Shown: in pieces, positions 29,096 through 37,721 of the stretch
Layout of the letters: each line of letters begins with the position of its first letter
Position numbering within the stretch: the first letter of the stretch is position 1
Assembly: GCF_047228825.1 (NCBI RefSeq)
Contig: NZ_JBFEGN010000002.1
Location: 62,001 to 126,000, forward strand
Reading direction: 5' to 3'
DNA length: 64,000 bases
DNA from: Siminovitchia sp047228825
Lineage (GTDB): Bacteria > Bacillota > Bacilli > Bacillales > Bacillaceae_C
The notes under the pieces: model-generated
Told to the model about the DNA's origin: nothing
Seen by the model: only the letters and a program-made list of their open reading frames with translations
Databases searched by the model: none
Program-made: the position numbers and the translations under genes

Positions 29096-29099
29096 AGGG
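29093..29099 (-). promoter_or_regulatory. Programmed +1 frameshift site CCC-UAA-G
   Basis: The major tail protein ends ACT-CCC-TAA. Slipping of the Pro tRNA from CCC to CCT moves the ribosome +1 onto AAG-ACG-CCC-TCC and into the FN3 frame. Listeria phage PSA uses the same device (overlapping Pro codons before a stop) on its structural proteins. The slow stop codon in the A site would promote the shift. Confidence 0.85.
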
Positions 29100-29819
29100 A
29101 GTAGACTTTCTTGGTACTTCGATAATTCTTCCCATACTCGTTTCGCCTCGGGGCGTTAAAACTTGGAAAGTTAATTCAGGGGCGTATGCTTCCCCATTGG
29201 ATAGGCTCAATTCAAATGATCCAGATGGAACCACTTCATCAAAGATAAAGTAAATATCAGATTCAACAATTGCGGTCTCAGGATCATATGCAATTGTGCG
29301 ATATTCAACTTTAAACTTATTAGAAAATTTTTCAGAGTCAATTTCAACTTTCCGACCTGTAACCTCTTCTTGATATGTAACGGTTACTTTATCTCCATCT
29401 TTTGCCAAACCTTCTGGGACAGTGATTGAACCGCTAGAAACTGTTGCATCTCCTTGTTCTCCATCAAAAGCGATGATGCGAACTTTTCCTTTTGGAGTTC
29501 CATTAATTGTTACTTTACCTTCTGCGATGGTTGCAGTTTCAGTTTTTGTTACAGTTGCTTTTCCTTCTTTGTCAACAGAAACACCTTGTGTCATAGCCAG
29601 ATACTCTAAATCAAAAAAGGCGGATGAGGTGGTAAGCTCCAATTCTTTCTGAGTTCTGATAACAAATAATTTCTTATTCCCAATACCACCAAAAAGCGGT
29701 GTTTCTTCTAAACTTTGTGACATAGATGCCACTTGAGCTTCAGCATTTATCACGACTTGTCCAGTTTCTTTATTCGTGATAATTACTTCAGCCGTATCTT
29801 GAATTACGGATTTTCCCAT
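29094..29819 (-). CDS. Major tail protein
   Basis: 241 aa, ATG with AGGAGGAATAGTAA. The protein is rich in beta strands with many Thr/Val/Glu, as in tube-forming tail proteins: VIITNKETGQVVINAEA, then FDLEYLAMTQG and a long strand region ending ELTFQVLTPRG. It lies between connectors and tape-measure genes. It probably is made in two forms: the 241-aa form and a 437-aa form carrying two FN3 domains through the +1 shift. Confidence 0.85.
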   Translation of the reverse strand: MGKSVIQDTAEVIITNKETGQVVINAEAQVASMSQSLEETPLFGGIGNKKLFVIRTQKELELTTSSAFFDLEYLAMTQGVSVDKEGKATVTKTETATIAEGKVTINGTPKGKVRIIAFDGEQGDATVSSGSITVPEGLAKDGDKVTVTYQEEVTGRKVEIDSEKFSNKFKVEYRTIAYDPETAIVESDIYFIFDEVVPSGSFELSLSNGEAYAPELTFQVLTPRGETSMGRIIEVPRKSTP

Positions 29820-29855
29820 TTACTATTCCTCCTAAAATTAATTAAAAAAGACATG

Positions 29856-30593
29856 TTATACCATGCCTTTGAATTGTTTGATAAATTTATCTTTATCTAT
29901 GGTGTCACTTTCTCTTTCAAATAGGTTGATATGTTTATTCCAAGCTTCAATGCTGACTTTTTCTGCTACAGTGGCAAATAGAGATGTAGTATCATATGAT
30001 TTAAATTGATTTAATCTAAAGTAAGAAGCATAGAATTGTAAAACTGTCATGTTAGATATTTCATCATAATCTTTTCCTGTGGCAATGAATATAGATGAAG
30101 CCATATCGGAAATAGATTGCTTAGGTGATTCTTTTTGTTTAACTCTTCTACTTCTCTCAATCGCCTTTTGTATCTCGGGGTTTGGGCTTACCTCTTCTTC
30201 AATTGTCATATTCATCTCTAAAACTAGAGATCTCATTGACATGAATAACTCTTCATCCTGAAAGATCTGTTTTAGAATAGAATTTATATCTGTTTTATTT
30301 TCGGACAATACTATTTCAAATATTGTGACATATGCTTCAAAGAAATCCTCATTACTTAAAACAAGATTATATAAGCTCTGTTCTTTGACCATTTCAATAG
30401 ATTCAAGGATTTCTTTGTCTTTTTCTCTTTTGAACTGATTTTTGTACGCATAATAAATGTGTAAAACGTTCATAGACATCAAGCCCATTTTTTCTTGATG
30501 ATCAATATATTCGTGATACTTTAGAAACCTTACTTTCCCTACTGAGGTATCAACCGGTTTCCCAAATATATAATGTTCCTTATCATTTCTCAC
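29856..30593 (-). CDS. Conserved protein of the connector-tail region
   Basis: 245 aa, GTG start after TAGGTGATATC. Mostly helical; contains FGKPVDTSVGKVRFLKYHEY at the N-terminus and ends DTIDKDKFIKQFKGMV. Tightly placed between the tail terminator-like gene and the major tail protein. Function not recognised; a tail assembly factor is possible. Confidence 0.6.
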   Translation of the reverse strand: MRNDKEHYIFGKPVDTSVGKVRFLKYHEYIDHQEKMGLMSMNVLHIYYAYKNQFKREKDKEILESIEMVKEQSLYNLVLSNEDFFEAYVTIFEIVLSENKTDINSILKQIFQDEELFMSMRSLVLEMNMTIEEEVSPNPEIQKAIERSRRVKQKESPKQSISDMASSIFIATGKDYDEISNMTVLQFYASYFRLNQFKSYDTTSLFATVAEKVSIEAWNKHINLFERESDTIDKDKFIKQFKGMV

Positions 30594-30601
30594 GATATCA
30601 C

Positions 30602-31111
30602 CTACTTCTTACTATCAGAGTAACGATAAATGTGTTGATATTGTTTATATCCAGCAGGTGCTACCAATGGATTTCCTCCCGCGTATTCCAATTGTCCAAA
30701 TCCAGATATACGCTTCAGAGTCAATATTTCATTAAGCACATCTGATATCCAAACAGATCTCATATCTTTTTCGAAATATTCGTGTGTAAATACATTGATT
30801 ATGACTTCTTGTGTTGCAAGCTGATAATTGTTAAATACTGGCCTACGTCTTCCAGCATATACATATAATCTGCATAGTGGTCTATCTTCGAGATCAGAAG
30901 TTTTTTCTGCTAACATGATTCTATCGTCTACTAAATTCCAATATTCTTCACTCTCAGGATTTACTAAATTAGAAAGTTGGTCACTCAATGGATCAGGATT
31001 TCTCGCTGACATGGGTGGATAGTAGAGTAATCTTAATAGTGTTTCATTCTTGATTAACTTCTGATAGATATTGTTTATGGCCTCTCTCATTGAACCTGGT
31101 TTAAGAGCCAT
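30602..31111 (-). CDS. Tail terminator-like protein
   Basis: 169 aa, ATG two bases after the previous stop. Alternating strand/helix pattern with LCRLYVYAGRRRP, VIINVFTHEYFEKDMRS and a C-terminal strand, similar to tail terminator or minor tail proteins. Position just upstream of the tail tube gene supports this. Confidence 0.5.
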   Translation of the reverse strand: MALKPGSMREAINNIYQKLIKNETLLRLLYYPPMSARNPDPLSDQLSNLVNPESEEYWNLVDDRIMLAEKTSDLEDRPLCRLYVYAGRRRPVFNNYQLATQEVIINVFTHEYFEKDMRSVWISDVLNEILTLKRISGFGQLEYAGGNPLVAPAGYKQYQHIYRYSDSKK

Positions 31112-31113
31112 TA

Positions 31114-31764
31114 TTACTTCACCACTCTTTGTAGCGTTATTTCAATGTAACCTATTTCATTTAGTACATTTTCATAAGAAACATTCGTCACTTTAAATTT
31201 TTGTTCCCTTTTTTCGATTAGATAATTTAAGGAAACCTTACAATTTGGATTGTATGGAATTTTTATGAGCATTGTTCCATCTGGCAATGGGATAGCTGCG
31301 TTTTCGGCTGTTGAGTATGCTTTAGTGGTTAACACACAATGAACTAACTTATATTCTTCAATGTATTCATGAATTGGTCTATTAAAATCATCTCTGTCAA
31401 TCTCAACTTTTTTAGTTCCAGTAACAACCTTGAAAGTATCATTACAAATCTCAGCAAAAGCTTGTGGATATATATCATCAGTTGTACTTTCAGTAATTAA
31501 ATAAATAAAGTTATCATGTTCTATATACATGCCATTTTTTATTACTGTGTCTGGAAGAAATAAAAACCTTCTTTTCAAAAATCTGTTTTCATCTGAGACT
31601 ATGCTAGGAGAAAGTGATTCTTCATTATTCAAGCGTACATAGGAGAGTGAAGGGGAACTCATAAAATAATCAGCTTGCTGTATTTTAGTTGAGTTTCTTA
31701 AAGATTCTCCTGAAGTTTTCCCAGAAGCTTGAACTCTACTACGATAAGCTTGATATTTACTCAC
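31114..31764 (-). CDS. Head closure-like protein
   Basis: 216 aa, GTG start after AAGGAGAGTGAAATGA. Beta-rich: FLFLPDTVIKNGMYIEHDNFIYLI followed by strands and DGTMLIKIPYN. Size and place, between adaptor genes and the tail terminator-like gene, suggest a head closure or stopper protein. Confidence 0.5.
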   Translation of the reverse strand: MSKYQAYRSRVQASGKTSGESLRNSTKIQQADYFMSSPSLSYVRLNNEESLSPSIVSDENRFLKRRFLFLPDTVIKNGMYIEHDNFIYLITESTTDDIYPQAFAEICNDTFKVVTGTKKVEIDRDDFNRPIHEYIEEYKLVHCVLTTKAYSTAENAAIPLPDGTMLIKIPYNPNCKVSLNYLIEKREQKFKVTNVSYENVLNEIGYIEITLQRVVK

Positions 31765-31779
31765 TCATTTCACTCTCCT

Positions 31780-32094
31780 TTATGTTTTTATTTCCTCAAT
31801 TTGCTTATCAATTGCGCTAAGCATCCTAAATACTTCTTTTTTAATCTTTTTTTGGTCTTCTGATGTAAAGGAATGCGATTCAATTGCTCTGAGTATCGCT
31901 AAAACTTTCACATACCAATGTTCATGAGGAAGATTAGAGATGTCATCTTTTAGCCCCACTATTTCAAAAATTACAGAATCAAGATACTCGTAAATATGAG
32001 GATTATCTTCCTCAAACAAAGGAAGAATTTTATAGACCATATCCTTTAAATGGATCAAGTATGTTTTATATGTTTTTTCTGTGATATTACTCAT
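31780..32094 (-). CDS. Small helical head-tail region protein
   Basis: 104 aa, overlaps the upstream gene by 8 bp, so translation is coupled. All-helical prediction (LKDMVYKILPLFEEDNP, AIRAIESHSF-type heptads). Family not recognised. Confidence 0.6.
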   Translation of the reverse strand: MSNITEKTYKTYLIHLKDMVYKILPLFEEDNPHIYEYLDSVIFEIVGLKDDISNLPHEHWYVKVLAILRAIESHSFTSEDQKKIKKEVFRMLSAIDKQIEEIKT

Positions 32095-32524
32095 TTTTCC
32101 ACTTACCTTCTAAATCATGAATGTTATAAGAATATCTGCTCACTAACACAGTTGCGTCATTATTAATTTGCTTTTTCAACTCAATAAGTGCTTTTATTTG
32201 ACCTGCGGGGCTATAAGCTCTGTAATCTCTAGAATTTAATGTTTGTTTTAAATTTGACTCAGTAATTAAATAAGTATCAACATATACATAAAGCATGTAT
32301 TTTGCTAAAATTTGTTTCTCAATTTGACTTAAATCAACATTGAATTCAGCCACATCAAGATCATAGTCGGTAATATTCTTTTTACAGTTTGTAAAATAAC
32401 CAACAGCACTTGTTAACCAACCTTGCATATTTGACTCTAATGCCGCGTCATCCATATTGTTTAAATTGTAATCTGTTAATTGCGAGAGAAAAATTGTGTA
32501 AATGTCGCTAAATGGGGTAGTCAA
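32087..32524 (-). CDS. Head-tail adaptor-like protein
   Basis: 145 aa, TTG start after GAGGGGTGAAATAG. Helical with YTIFLSQLTDYNL near the N-terminus and a central QILAKYMLYVYVDTYL helix, a pattern of gp6-type adaptors that bind the portal ring. Assigned by pattern and place. Confidence 0.5.
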   Translation of the reverse strand: MTTPFSDIYTIFLSQLTDYNLNNMDDAALESNMQGWLTSAVGYFTNCKKNITDYDLDVAEFNVDLSQIEKQILAKYMLYVYVDTYLITESNLKQTLNSRDYRAYSPAGQIKALIELKKQINNDATVLVSRYSYNIHDLEGKWKNE

Positions 32525-32538
32525 CTATTTCACCCCTC

Positions 32539-33114
32539 TTATTTTTCATCAAAAATCGTTAGATCAATTTTTAACTTATCTTCGATTAACCTAATTTTAC
32601 TACGACTATCCAAAGTTCCTTCTTTAATTAATTCTCTTGCTTTTGTTGCAACAGACTCTTTTAATCCTTTTGGTAGCTTAGGTAGAATCTCTTCAAGCTC
32701 ATCATAGTCTCGATCAAAAAAACTGTCTAAATCATCAATATAGAAAAGAGAATTATAAAGCTTAGTCAAGCCTAAATATTCAATAGCATCTTCATCATCA
32801 ATTACAAAGAGTACTTCATTAATAAAAGCTGGATAAGTTGAATAAAGATTTCTTAATTCACCCATAGTAATATCTTGTACATCCCCAAAGTCATTCCAAA
32901 AAATTCTTTCTCCAGTCCGTCTTGAGATATAAATCAAGTTACCATGAGTAGTAGAACGACACGGAATTAGTGCATTCTGATCAATTTCAACTCTTTTTGC
33001 TCTAATTGTCGGCTTCTTGTCAACTTCTTTTGCGTCTACCTTTTTTGTTTCTGTTTTACGTTTTACAGTTTTCTTTGTTACTGTAGCTTTTTTTATTTCT
33101 TGTTCTTTACTCAT
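32539..33114 (-). CDS. Conserved protein downstream of the capsid gene
   Basis: 191 aa with AAAAGGAGATTATTAAT. Very basic N-terminal 40 residues (Lys/Thr repeats) then a beta hairpin (GNLIYISRRTGERIFW) and acidic helices. The mixed charge layout could contact DNA or capsid. Not recognised. Confidence 0.6.
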   Translation of the reverse strand: MSKEQEIKKATVTKKTVKRKTETKKVDAKEVDKKPTIRAKRVEIDQNALIPCRSTTHGNLIYISRRTGERIFWNDFGDVQDITMGELRNLYSTYPAFINEVLFVIDDEDAIEYLGLTKLYNSLFYIDDLDSFFDRDYDELEEILPKLPKGLKESVATKARELIKEGTLDSRSKIRLIEDKLKIDLTIFDEK

Positions 33115-33149
33115 ATTAATAATCTCCTTTTGCTCAATGTTAGTTGAAA

Positions 33150-33172
33150 GGAGATACTCAAATGAGTACTCC
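33150..33172 (-). terminator. Hairpin after the capsid gene
   Basis: GGAGTACTCA / TGAGTATCTCC with one bulge and 2-nt loop, then TTTC on the minus strand. It could partly terminate or stabilise the abundant capsid mRNA. Confidence 0.5.
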
Positions 33173-33203
33173 GATCAACAAGTAATATTTTTCTATGTTT
33201 CTT

Positions 33204-34211
33204 TTATTTCAAGTCATAAACACCAAACAAACCATCAAATACCGTTGCACATCCGAATCGAGTAATGAAAGAATAGTCAAAGGTCATATCTCTATTCTTT
33301 GTTTCGTCTGTAGTTTCTTTCATCCAGTCATCGCCTTCGAATACCAGTTTAATTGGACGGCTTCCACCAGCAGGCAGTACAAGTAATTTACTGTCGTCAT
33401 ATGCAAACTCAAAAGTATTTGCTTTATGTACAGAAGGAAGTTGAGCAATTGTCATGCCATTGTAAATACCAACTCGACCTGTTTTATTAAGCTCTTCTTT
33501 CATAGAATCAGTAAATAAATTTGTGTTTGCTCCAGCAATGATTTTACCGATTGCTTTACGAGTTCCAACTACAACAGCGCTTCCTGAAGCTGCTTCTACA
33601 TGAGAGTAGAGTTCTTGTAATTCACCTTCTTCATACACACCAGTTTTCTTGAACTCAGCAGGGAGTTGGACAGAAGTGGAAGCAAAAGATGCAGCTACTT
33701 GCTCGTAAATATTGTTTTGTACACCTTGAGCAACTTTTTGGACTAGCTTTCCAAAAGACAAACGACCGGTAACAAACAAAAAGAAGTCGCCATAAACAGC
33801 AATAGCGTGAGATTTTACTTTGATTGGAAAAAGCACTCCACCCTCAAGTTTTTGACGCTGAATATTCCAGTGGTTTCCAGAATGCTCAGATACAGTTAGA
33901 ATAGCGTCATCTTCAATGAAGAATTCGTTTGTGTCACCGAGTTTAAGGTTTTTAATTTCTGCGAATTGCATGAAAAACTCATCTTCATTTACTCCATTTA
34001 GATAGGTTTCAGTTAAAACTTGCTCAATAATCTCAAATACTTCTATTTTATGTCTGCGGATGTCTTTCATTGTGGGTTTATCTGTACCCATAATTTCGAA
34101 GAACTTTCCTCTAATTACGTCATCAACATTTTTTCCTTTAGAAAAATATTCTACTTGCGCAGGGTTTTTAATGTAGTCTACACAAGCTTTGATTAGTTCT
34201 TTATGTTCCAT
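33204..34211 (-). CDS. Major capsid protein
   Basis: 335 aa from the ATG at 34211: GGAGG lies 8 nt before it but inside the longer frame, which excludes the ATG at 34226. Order protease/scaffold, decoration-like, this gene is the HK97-type capsid order. The C-terminal part has the usual strands (GTRKAIGKI, RVGIYNGMTIAQLPS, LLVLPAGGSRPIKLVF, FDYSFITRFG). An N-terminal helical arm is present. Confidence 0.8.
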   Translation of the reverse strand: MEHKELIKACVDYIKNPAQVEYFSKGKNVDDVIRGKFFEIMGTDKPTMKDIRRHKIEVFEIIEQVLTETYLNGVNEDEFFMQFAEIKNLKLGDTNEFFIEDDAILTVSEHSGNHWNIQRQKLEGGVLFPIKVKSHAIAVYGDFFLFVTGRLSFGKLVQKVAQGVQNNIYEQVAASFASTSVQLPAEFKKTGVYEEGELQELYSHVEAASGSAVVVGTRKAIGKIIAGANTNLFTDSMKEELNKTGRVGIYNGMTIAQLPSVHKANTFEFAYDDSKLLVLPAGGSRPIKLVFEGDDWMKETTDETKNRDMTFDYSFITRFGCATVFDGLFGVYDLK

Positions 34212-34262
34212 TAATTGTTCCTCCATTTAAAAAATATTTTAAGTTATTTTTGTTTAAGAAAT

Positions 34263-34784
34263 TTAGTTTTGGATTGTATCAATAACTACGTATGTAGTAG
34301 GGGATTGCTGAACATTGACGGATAGTGCTCCGCCCACAACATCTTTGCGAATAACTTTACCAACAAAACCTGTTGCGTCTTCAGGAGCAGCGTCAGCGAC
34401 TACTAGTTTATTTCCTTTACCAGCGACAAGATATTTTCCTTTTTCAGCTTTCCCTTCGATACCTTCTTCGGAAACAGAAAACACGTAAGTTGCATGTGGT
34501 TTGTAAGCCCGTACAGCTTCTCCTGCTTCCATGAAATAGTTAGTTTCTTGATCAGAGCCAAGACGAGCATTGTCATAAATAAGAGCAGGGTTTGCAATGA
34601 TCACTAAAGAATCTCCTGCTTGGGGAGTTTCTAATTTACGAATATCGCGATTATCTTCTTCAATATCCCCTAAAACCCCAACAAATCCATTTTCAAGCTC
34701 AACCTCAGCTCTTACAGAATAAACATCTCCACTTGCAAAACGTGGATCATCCAACCTTACTGTCGAACGTTTATTTTTTGCCAT
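34263..34784 (-). CDS. Capsid decoration-like protein
   Basis: 173 aa, ATG after TAGGAGGAATTTTATA. Begins with basic KNKRSTVRLDDPRF and continues as beta strands (SLVIIANPALIYD, GKYLVAGKGNKLVV). Small beta proteins between the scaffold and the major capsid are commonly head decoration or head fibre proteins. Confidence 0.55.
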   Translation of the reverse strand: MAKNKRSTVRLDDPRFASGDVYSVRAEVELENGFVGVLGDIEEDNRDIRKLETPQAGDSLVIIANPALIYDNARLGSDQETNYFMEAGEAVRAYKPHATYVFSVSEEGIEGKAEKGKYLVAGKGNKLVVADAAPEDATGFVGKVIRKDVVGGALSVNVQQSPTTYVVIDTIQN

Positions 34785-34820
34785 TATAAAATTCCTCCTA
34801 ATATGTTCCTAAATTATTTT

Positions 34821-35408
34821 TTAGTTAAATAAATCTCCATATGGAGACTCTTCTGTGTCTTCTTCTTTAGAAAATACCAACGCCTTATTAACATCTTCTT
34901 TATCTTTTTTAACGGAGAAGTTTTTCTGACCAACCAAGGCAAACAACTTAACCTCAATATCTTCAATTGAAGAATCCTTCATCTCAGAAAATACTTGTGT
35001 GAATTCCTCTTCTGAAATTTGTTTGCTAAATTTGTCTTTTAGGTCGTTCTCTTCTCTCATACGCTTGTAAGCTTTTAACGTTTCAACTTCTTCTAGCAAA
35101 GCTGAATATTCTTCGGCGAGAAGTTTGTGAGACTCTGCTACTTTATCGAAATCAGATTTCAGAACAGTCTCCTCTTTATCATTTGCTTTTTTATCTTCTT
35201 CATTTGATTTAATCTCTTCTTGTGGCTCATCAGAATCCTTTTCTAGAGGTTTTTCTTCTTCTTTAGAACCTTTACTCTCAACATCGACATCTACCTCAGA
35301 TGAAGTCTCAGGGGCGTCTGTTTGAGTTTTAATTTCCTCTTCTTGTTTTTCTGGTTCTGAATGTCTTGTTTCCACTTCTTCTTGAAGATTCTCTTTTTCT
35401 TTGTTCAT
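34821..35408 (-). CDS. Nested scaffold protein (internal start)
   Basis: In-frame ATG at 35408 (MNKEKENLQEE) preceded by AAGGAGGT with a short spacer, the best ribosome binding site of the region and embedded in coding sequence. It would release the 195-aa acidic, coiled-coil scaffold on its own, as lambda Nu3 is made inside gene C. The codons used by the site encode KEGGSK, a linker between protease and scaffold. Confidence 0.75.
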   Translation of the reverse strand: MNKEKENLQEEVETRHSEPEKQEEEIKTQTDAPETSSEVDVDVESKGSKEEEKPLEKDSDEPQEEIKSNEEDKKANDKEETVLKSDFDKVAESHKLLAEEYSALLEEVETLKAYKRMREENDLKDKFSKQISEEEFTQVFSEMKDSSIEDIEVKLFALVGQKNFSVKKDKEDVNKALVFSKEEDTEESPYGDLFN

Positions 35409-36089
35409 TTTACTACCTCCTTCTTTCGAGATTAAACTGTAATACTCGTTAAGTTTTTCCTGAATAATCTCTTGTAGGTTTGACTCTTTCGTAAACATGA
35501 TTTCGGCTGAGGCAGAATCCATTCCTGGCTGATAATCTACACCTAGTAAACAAGCTCCATTAAAACTAAACCTCTCAAAATGGAATACGTTATTTTCATC
35601 AAATCTTCCTGAATAATCTTCTGATAATTCCATGCTCTGAGCAACTTTCTTCCTGGACTTCATTATATTGATTGGATCGTCCCATTTTGTCCATAACAGA
35701 GCATCTACTACAAGATATTCTTTTTCTTCTCCATGATCAGTTACACGCATTTCCCATCTTGCATTATTATTCTCAGGAATGACGCCAACAGCAGCGCCCA
35801 AATATTTGAAGTTAAAATTACCATCAGAATCTTTTTCTAAAGTAATTCTATGATCAGAAAAATCCTCTTCACCTAAACTATTTTCTTCTATATAGGCTAA
35901 GACGGGAGTATTAGCTAAGGTATGAGTATATTTATTCACAACTTCTTTAGAAAAATAAGAACCATTGAAGTTTTCACCAGTATGCATTAACCATATTTTA
36001 ACTTTTAAAAAACGCGAGTCATCATTTCCAAGAGTATCCACTTTTTGGAATATTACAGGGATGCTTGTAATATTTTTCTTATCCGTCAA
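34821..36089 (-). CDS. Capsid maturation protease with scaffold tail
   Basis: 422 aa from the TTG at 36089, 5 nt after AAAGGGGGTG; a longer in-frame ATG at 36194 would overlap the portal gene. The N-terminal ~210 residues look like a prohead protease (IWLMHTGENFNGSYFSKE, SDHRITLEK, KVAQSMELSE, FSFNGACLLGVDYQPGM), with His and Ser in likely catalytic spots. The C-terminal ~195 residues are a low-complexity Glu/Lys scaffold with coiled coil. A scaffold form starts inside (next entry). Confidence 0.75.
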   Translation of the reverse strand: MTDKKNITSIPVIFQKVDTLGNDDSRFLKVKIWLMHTGENFNGSYFSKEVVNKYTHTLANTPVLAYIEENSLGEEDFSDHRITLEKDSDGNFNFKYLGAAVGVIPENNNARWEMRVTDHGEEKEYLVVDALLWTKWDDPINIMKSRKKVAQSMELSEDYSGRFDENNVFHFERFSFNGACLLGVDYQPGMDSASAEIMFTKESNLQEIIQEKLNEYYSLISKEGGSKMNKEKENLQEEVETRHSEPEKQEEEIKTQTDAPETSSEVDVDVESKGSKEEEKPLEKDSDEPQEEIKSNEEDKKANDKEETVLKSDFDKVAESHKLLAEEYSALLEEVETLKAYKRMREENDLKDKFSKQISEEEFTQVFSEMKDSSIEDIEVKLFALVGQKNFSVKKDKEDVNKALVFSKEEDTEESPYGDLFN

Positions 36090-36120
36090 TTTCACACCCC
36101 CTTTCAGGTTAGTAAACTTT

Positions 36121-37641
36121 TTATCCATCAACTTTTCTATTGTCTGCGTCTCTATCTCTTGTAACCTGAGTTGAGTCCGCAACCTCATCATCATCTTTTA
36201 CAGGTCTCCCTTTATCGACATCACCCTTTGATTGAGTATGTGAAGATGCGAGAGGCTTTAACATATCATGCAATCCAAGCACCTCATTTTCTAATTGAGC
36301 CTTGTTATATAAGTCTAATGGACTCATACCTAAACTAGCTCCTAGCTCGTTAATAACTGGCATAGATGCTTGAGCAGCCTTTAGATACAAGTCTGTCATT
36401 TCTGTCCTATTAAAAACTGTTTGATCAAGAAATTTAAGTTGAAACTTATATTGGCCAGGCATCTTTTTTAGTCTTCTATTAATCCATCGCTCTACTTGAC
36501 GTAGGAAGGAGAATGCTATTTGCTCATCTGCAATGATTGACTTAGATAATCCAATAGAAGTATTCTTGTCTGAATTAAATATAAATTGACTTACACCAGC
36601 ATCGGTATAGACTTCCCTTTGTGCTTGGGCAATTGTGTCTGTATCAGACTTACTTTTCTCCATTCTCGTGGCTGTGATTTCCATAGGAGAAGTTGCAAGC
36701 CCCACACCATCCGGTAAACTATCAGAAATCATTCCATGAAACTTCATAGCTAAATCCAAGTCGATTAAAAACTTATTCAAATCAGGATTCTTTTCATCCA
36801 TCGGGATCTTTTGCGTAAGCAATAAGAAGTTATCTATTTTTGCTTTGGCTTTTTTAATTTTCTTATATTCATCTAAATCAAAAATAGACTCAAACATAGT
36901 ATTAAAAGGAGGGAGGTCATATTCCAAAATTTCCTCATTCACCTTAAAACATGCCGACTTGTCTGAATCTATTTCAATCCATTTTTCTTTAGTTGATTTA
37001 TATGTATTATATTTTCTTTTAAATTCATCAGGATATGATTCAAGCTCATTATTACGATCAAAATAAGAGAAATCAAATGCAAAGTTAAATACTCCGTCTT
37101 CAATTGAAGAAATCTTACAATAGTCAGGATTTAGTTTATGAAAAAAGAAAGAGTCTTTAGATTCGTAAATATATCCGTAAAATGTATCTTCTTTGTAAGC
37201 TATCTTAGATACATTAATTAACTCATGAGATAAATTCATCTTCTCAATTTCTTGTAGATTCTTTAAGTATGCTTTTAGGTACTTTTCTTTGTTTAATTTA
37301 TTTGGCATTTCCATTGGCTCTAAAACATATGCGTAAGTTGGCAATAAGGCAAGATACCAAATAATTCGTTTATAGTGAGATGAGACATTATAAAAGTAAT
37401 TTGATAGCTGACGTAGCTGTTTTTCATATCTAGATGGATTCTGAAGCCATGCAGCTACTTGATTAGCATCAAATTTTGAGATAGCTGAGTTTCGTTTTGA
37501 CTCGGTAGGAGCAACTTCCATACGTTGAATGGCCGCAAAGTTTCTTTGTAGTTGTTCGGTATATTCTTGGATGTATTTGTTTGCCTCCTGTTGAGCTTTG
37601 GTTAGATTAGATGTTTTTGTTCCATTGTTCGAATTAGACAG
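36121..37641 (-). CDS. Portal protein
   Basis: About 506 aa. The start is unusual: AAAGGAG is directly followed by an in-frame TTG (37650, no spacing) and 9 nt later by CTG (37641), so CTG is the likely start. Order terminase, portal, protease supports the assignment, as do YYNVSSHYKRIIWYLALLPTYAYVLEP near residue 85 and the late IADEQIAFSFLRQVERWINR helix, common in SPbeta/Clostridial portals. It forms the dodecameric DNA channel. Confidence 0.82.
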   Translation of the reverse strand: MSNSNNGTKTSNLTKAQQEANKYIQEYTEQLQRNFAAIQRMEVAPTESKRNSAISKFDANQVAAWLQNPSRYEKQLRQLSNYFYNVSSHYKRIIWYLALLPTYAYVLEPMEMPNKLNKEKYLKAYLKNLQEIEKMNLSHELINVSKIAYKEDTFYGYIYESKDSFFFHKLNPDYCKISSIEDGVFNFAFDFSYFDRNNELESYPDEFKRKYNTYKSTKEKWIEIDSDKSACFKVNEEILEYDLPPFNTMFESIFDLDEYKKIKKAKAKIDNFLLLTQKIPMDEKNPDLNKFLIDLDLAMKFHGMISDSLPDGVGLATSPMEITATRMEKSKSDTDTIAQAQREVYTDAGVSQFIFNSDKNTSIGLSKSIIADEQIAFSFLRQVERWINRRLKKMPGQYKFQLKFLDQTVFNRTEMTDLYLKAAQASMPVINELGASLGMSPLDLYNKAQLENEVLGLHDMLKPLASSHTQSKGDVDKGRPVKDDDEVADSTQVTRDRDADNRKVDG

Positions 37642-37721
37642 GTGAATCAACTCCTTTCTATGTGTGATTTTTGCTTTTGTTGTTAATGTGTATTGAGTTA
37701 TGTTATATTATGTTGTGTATG

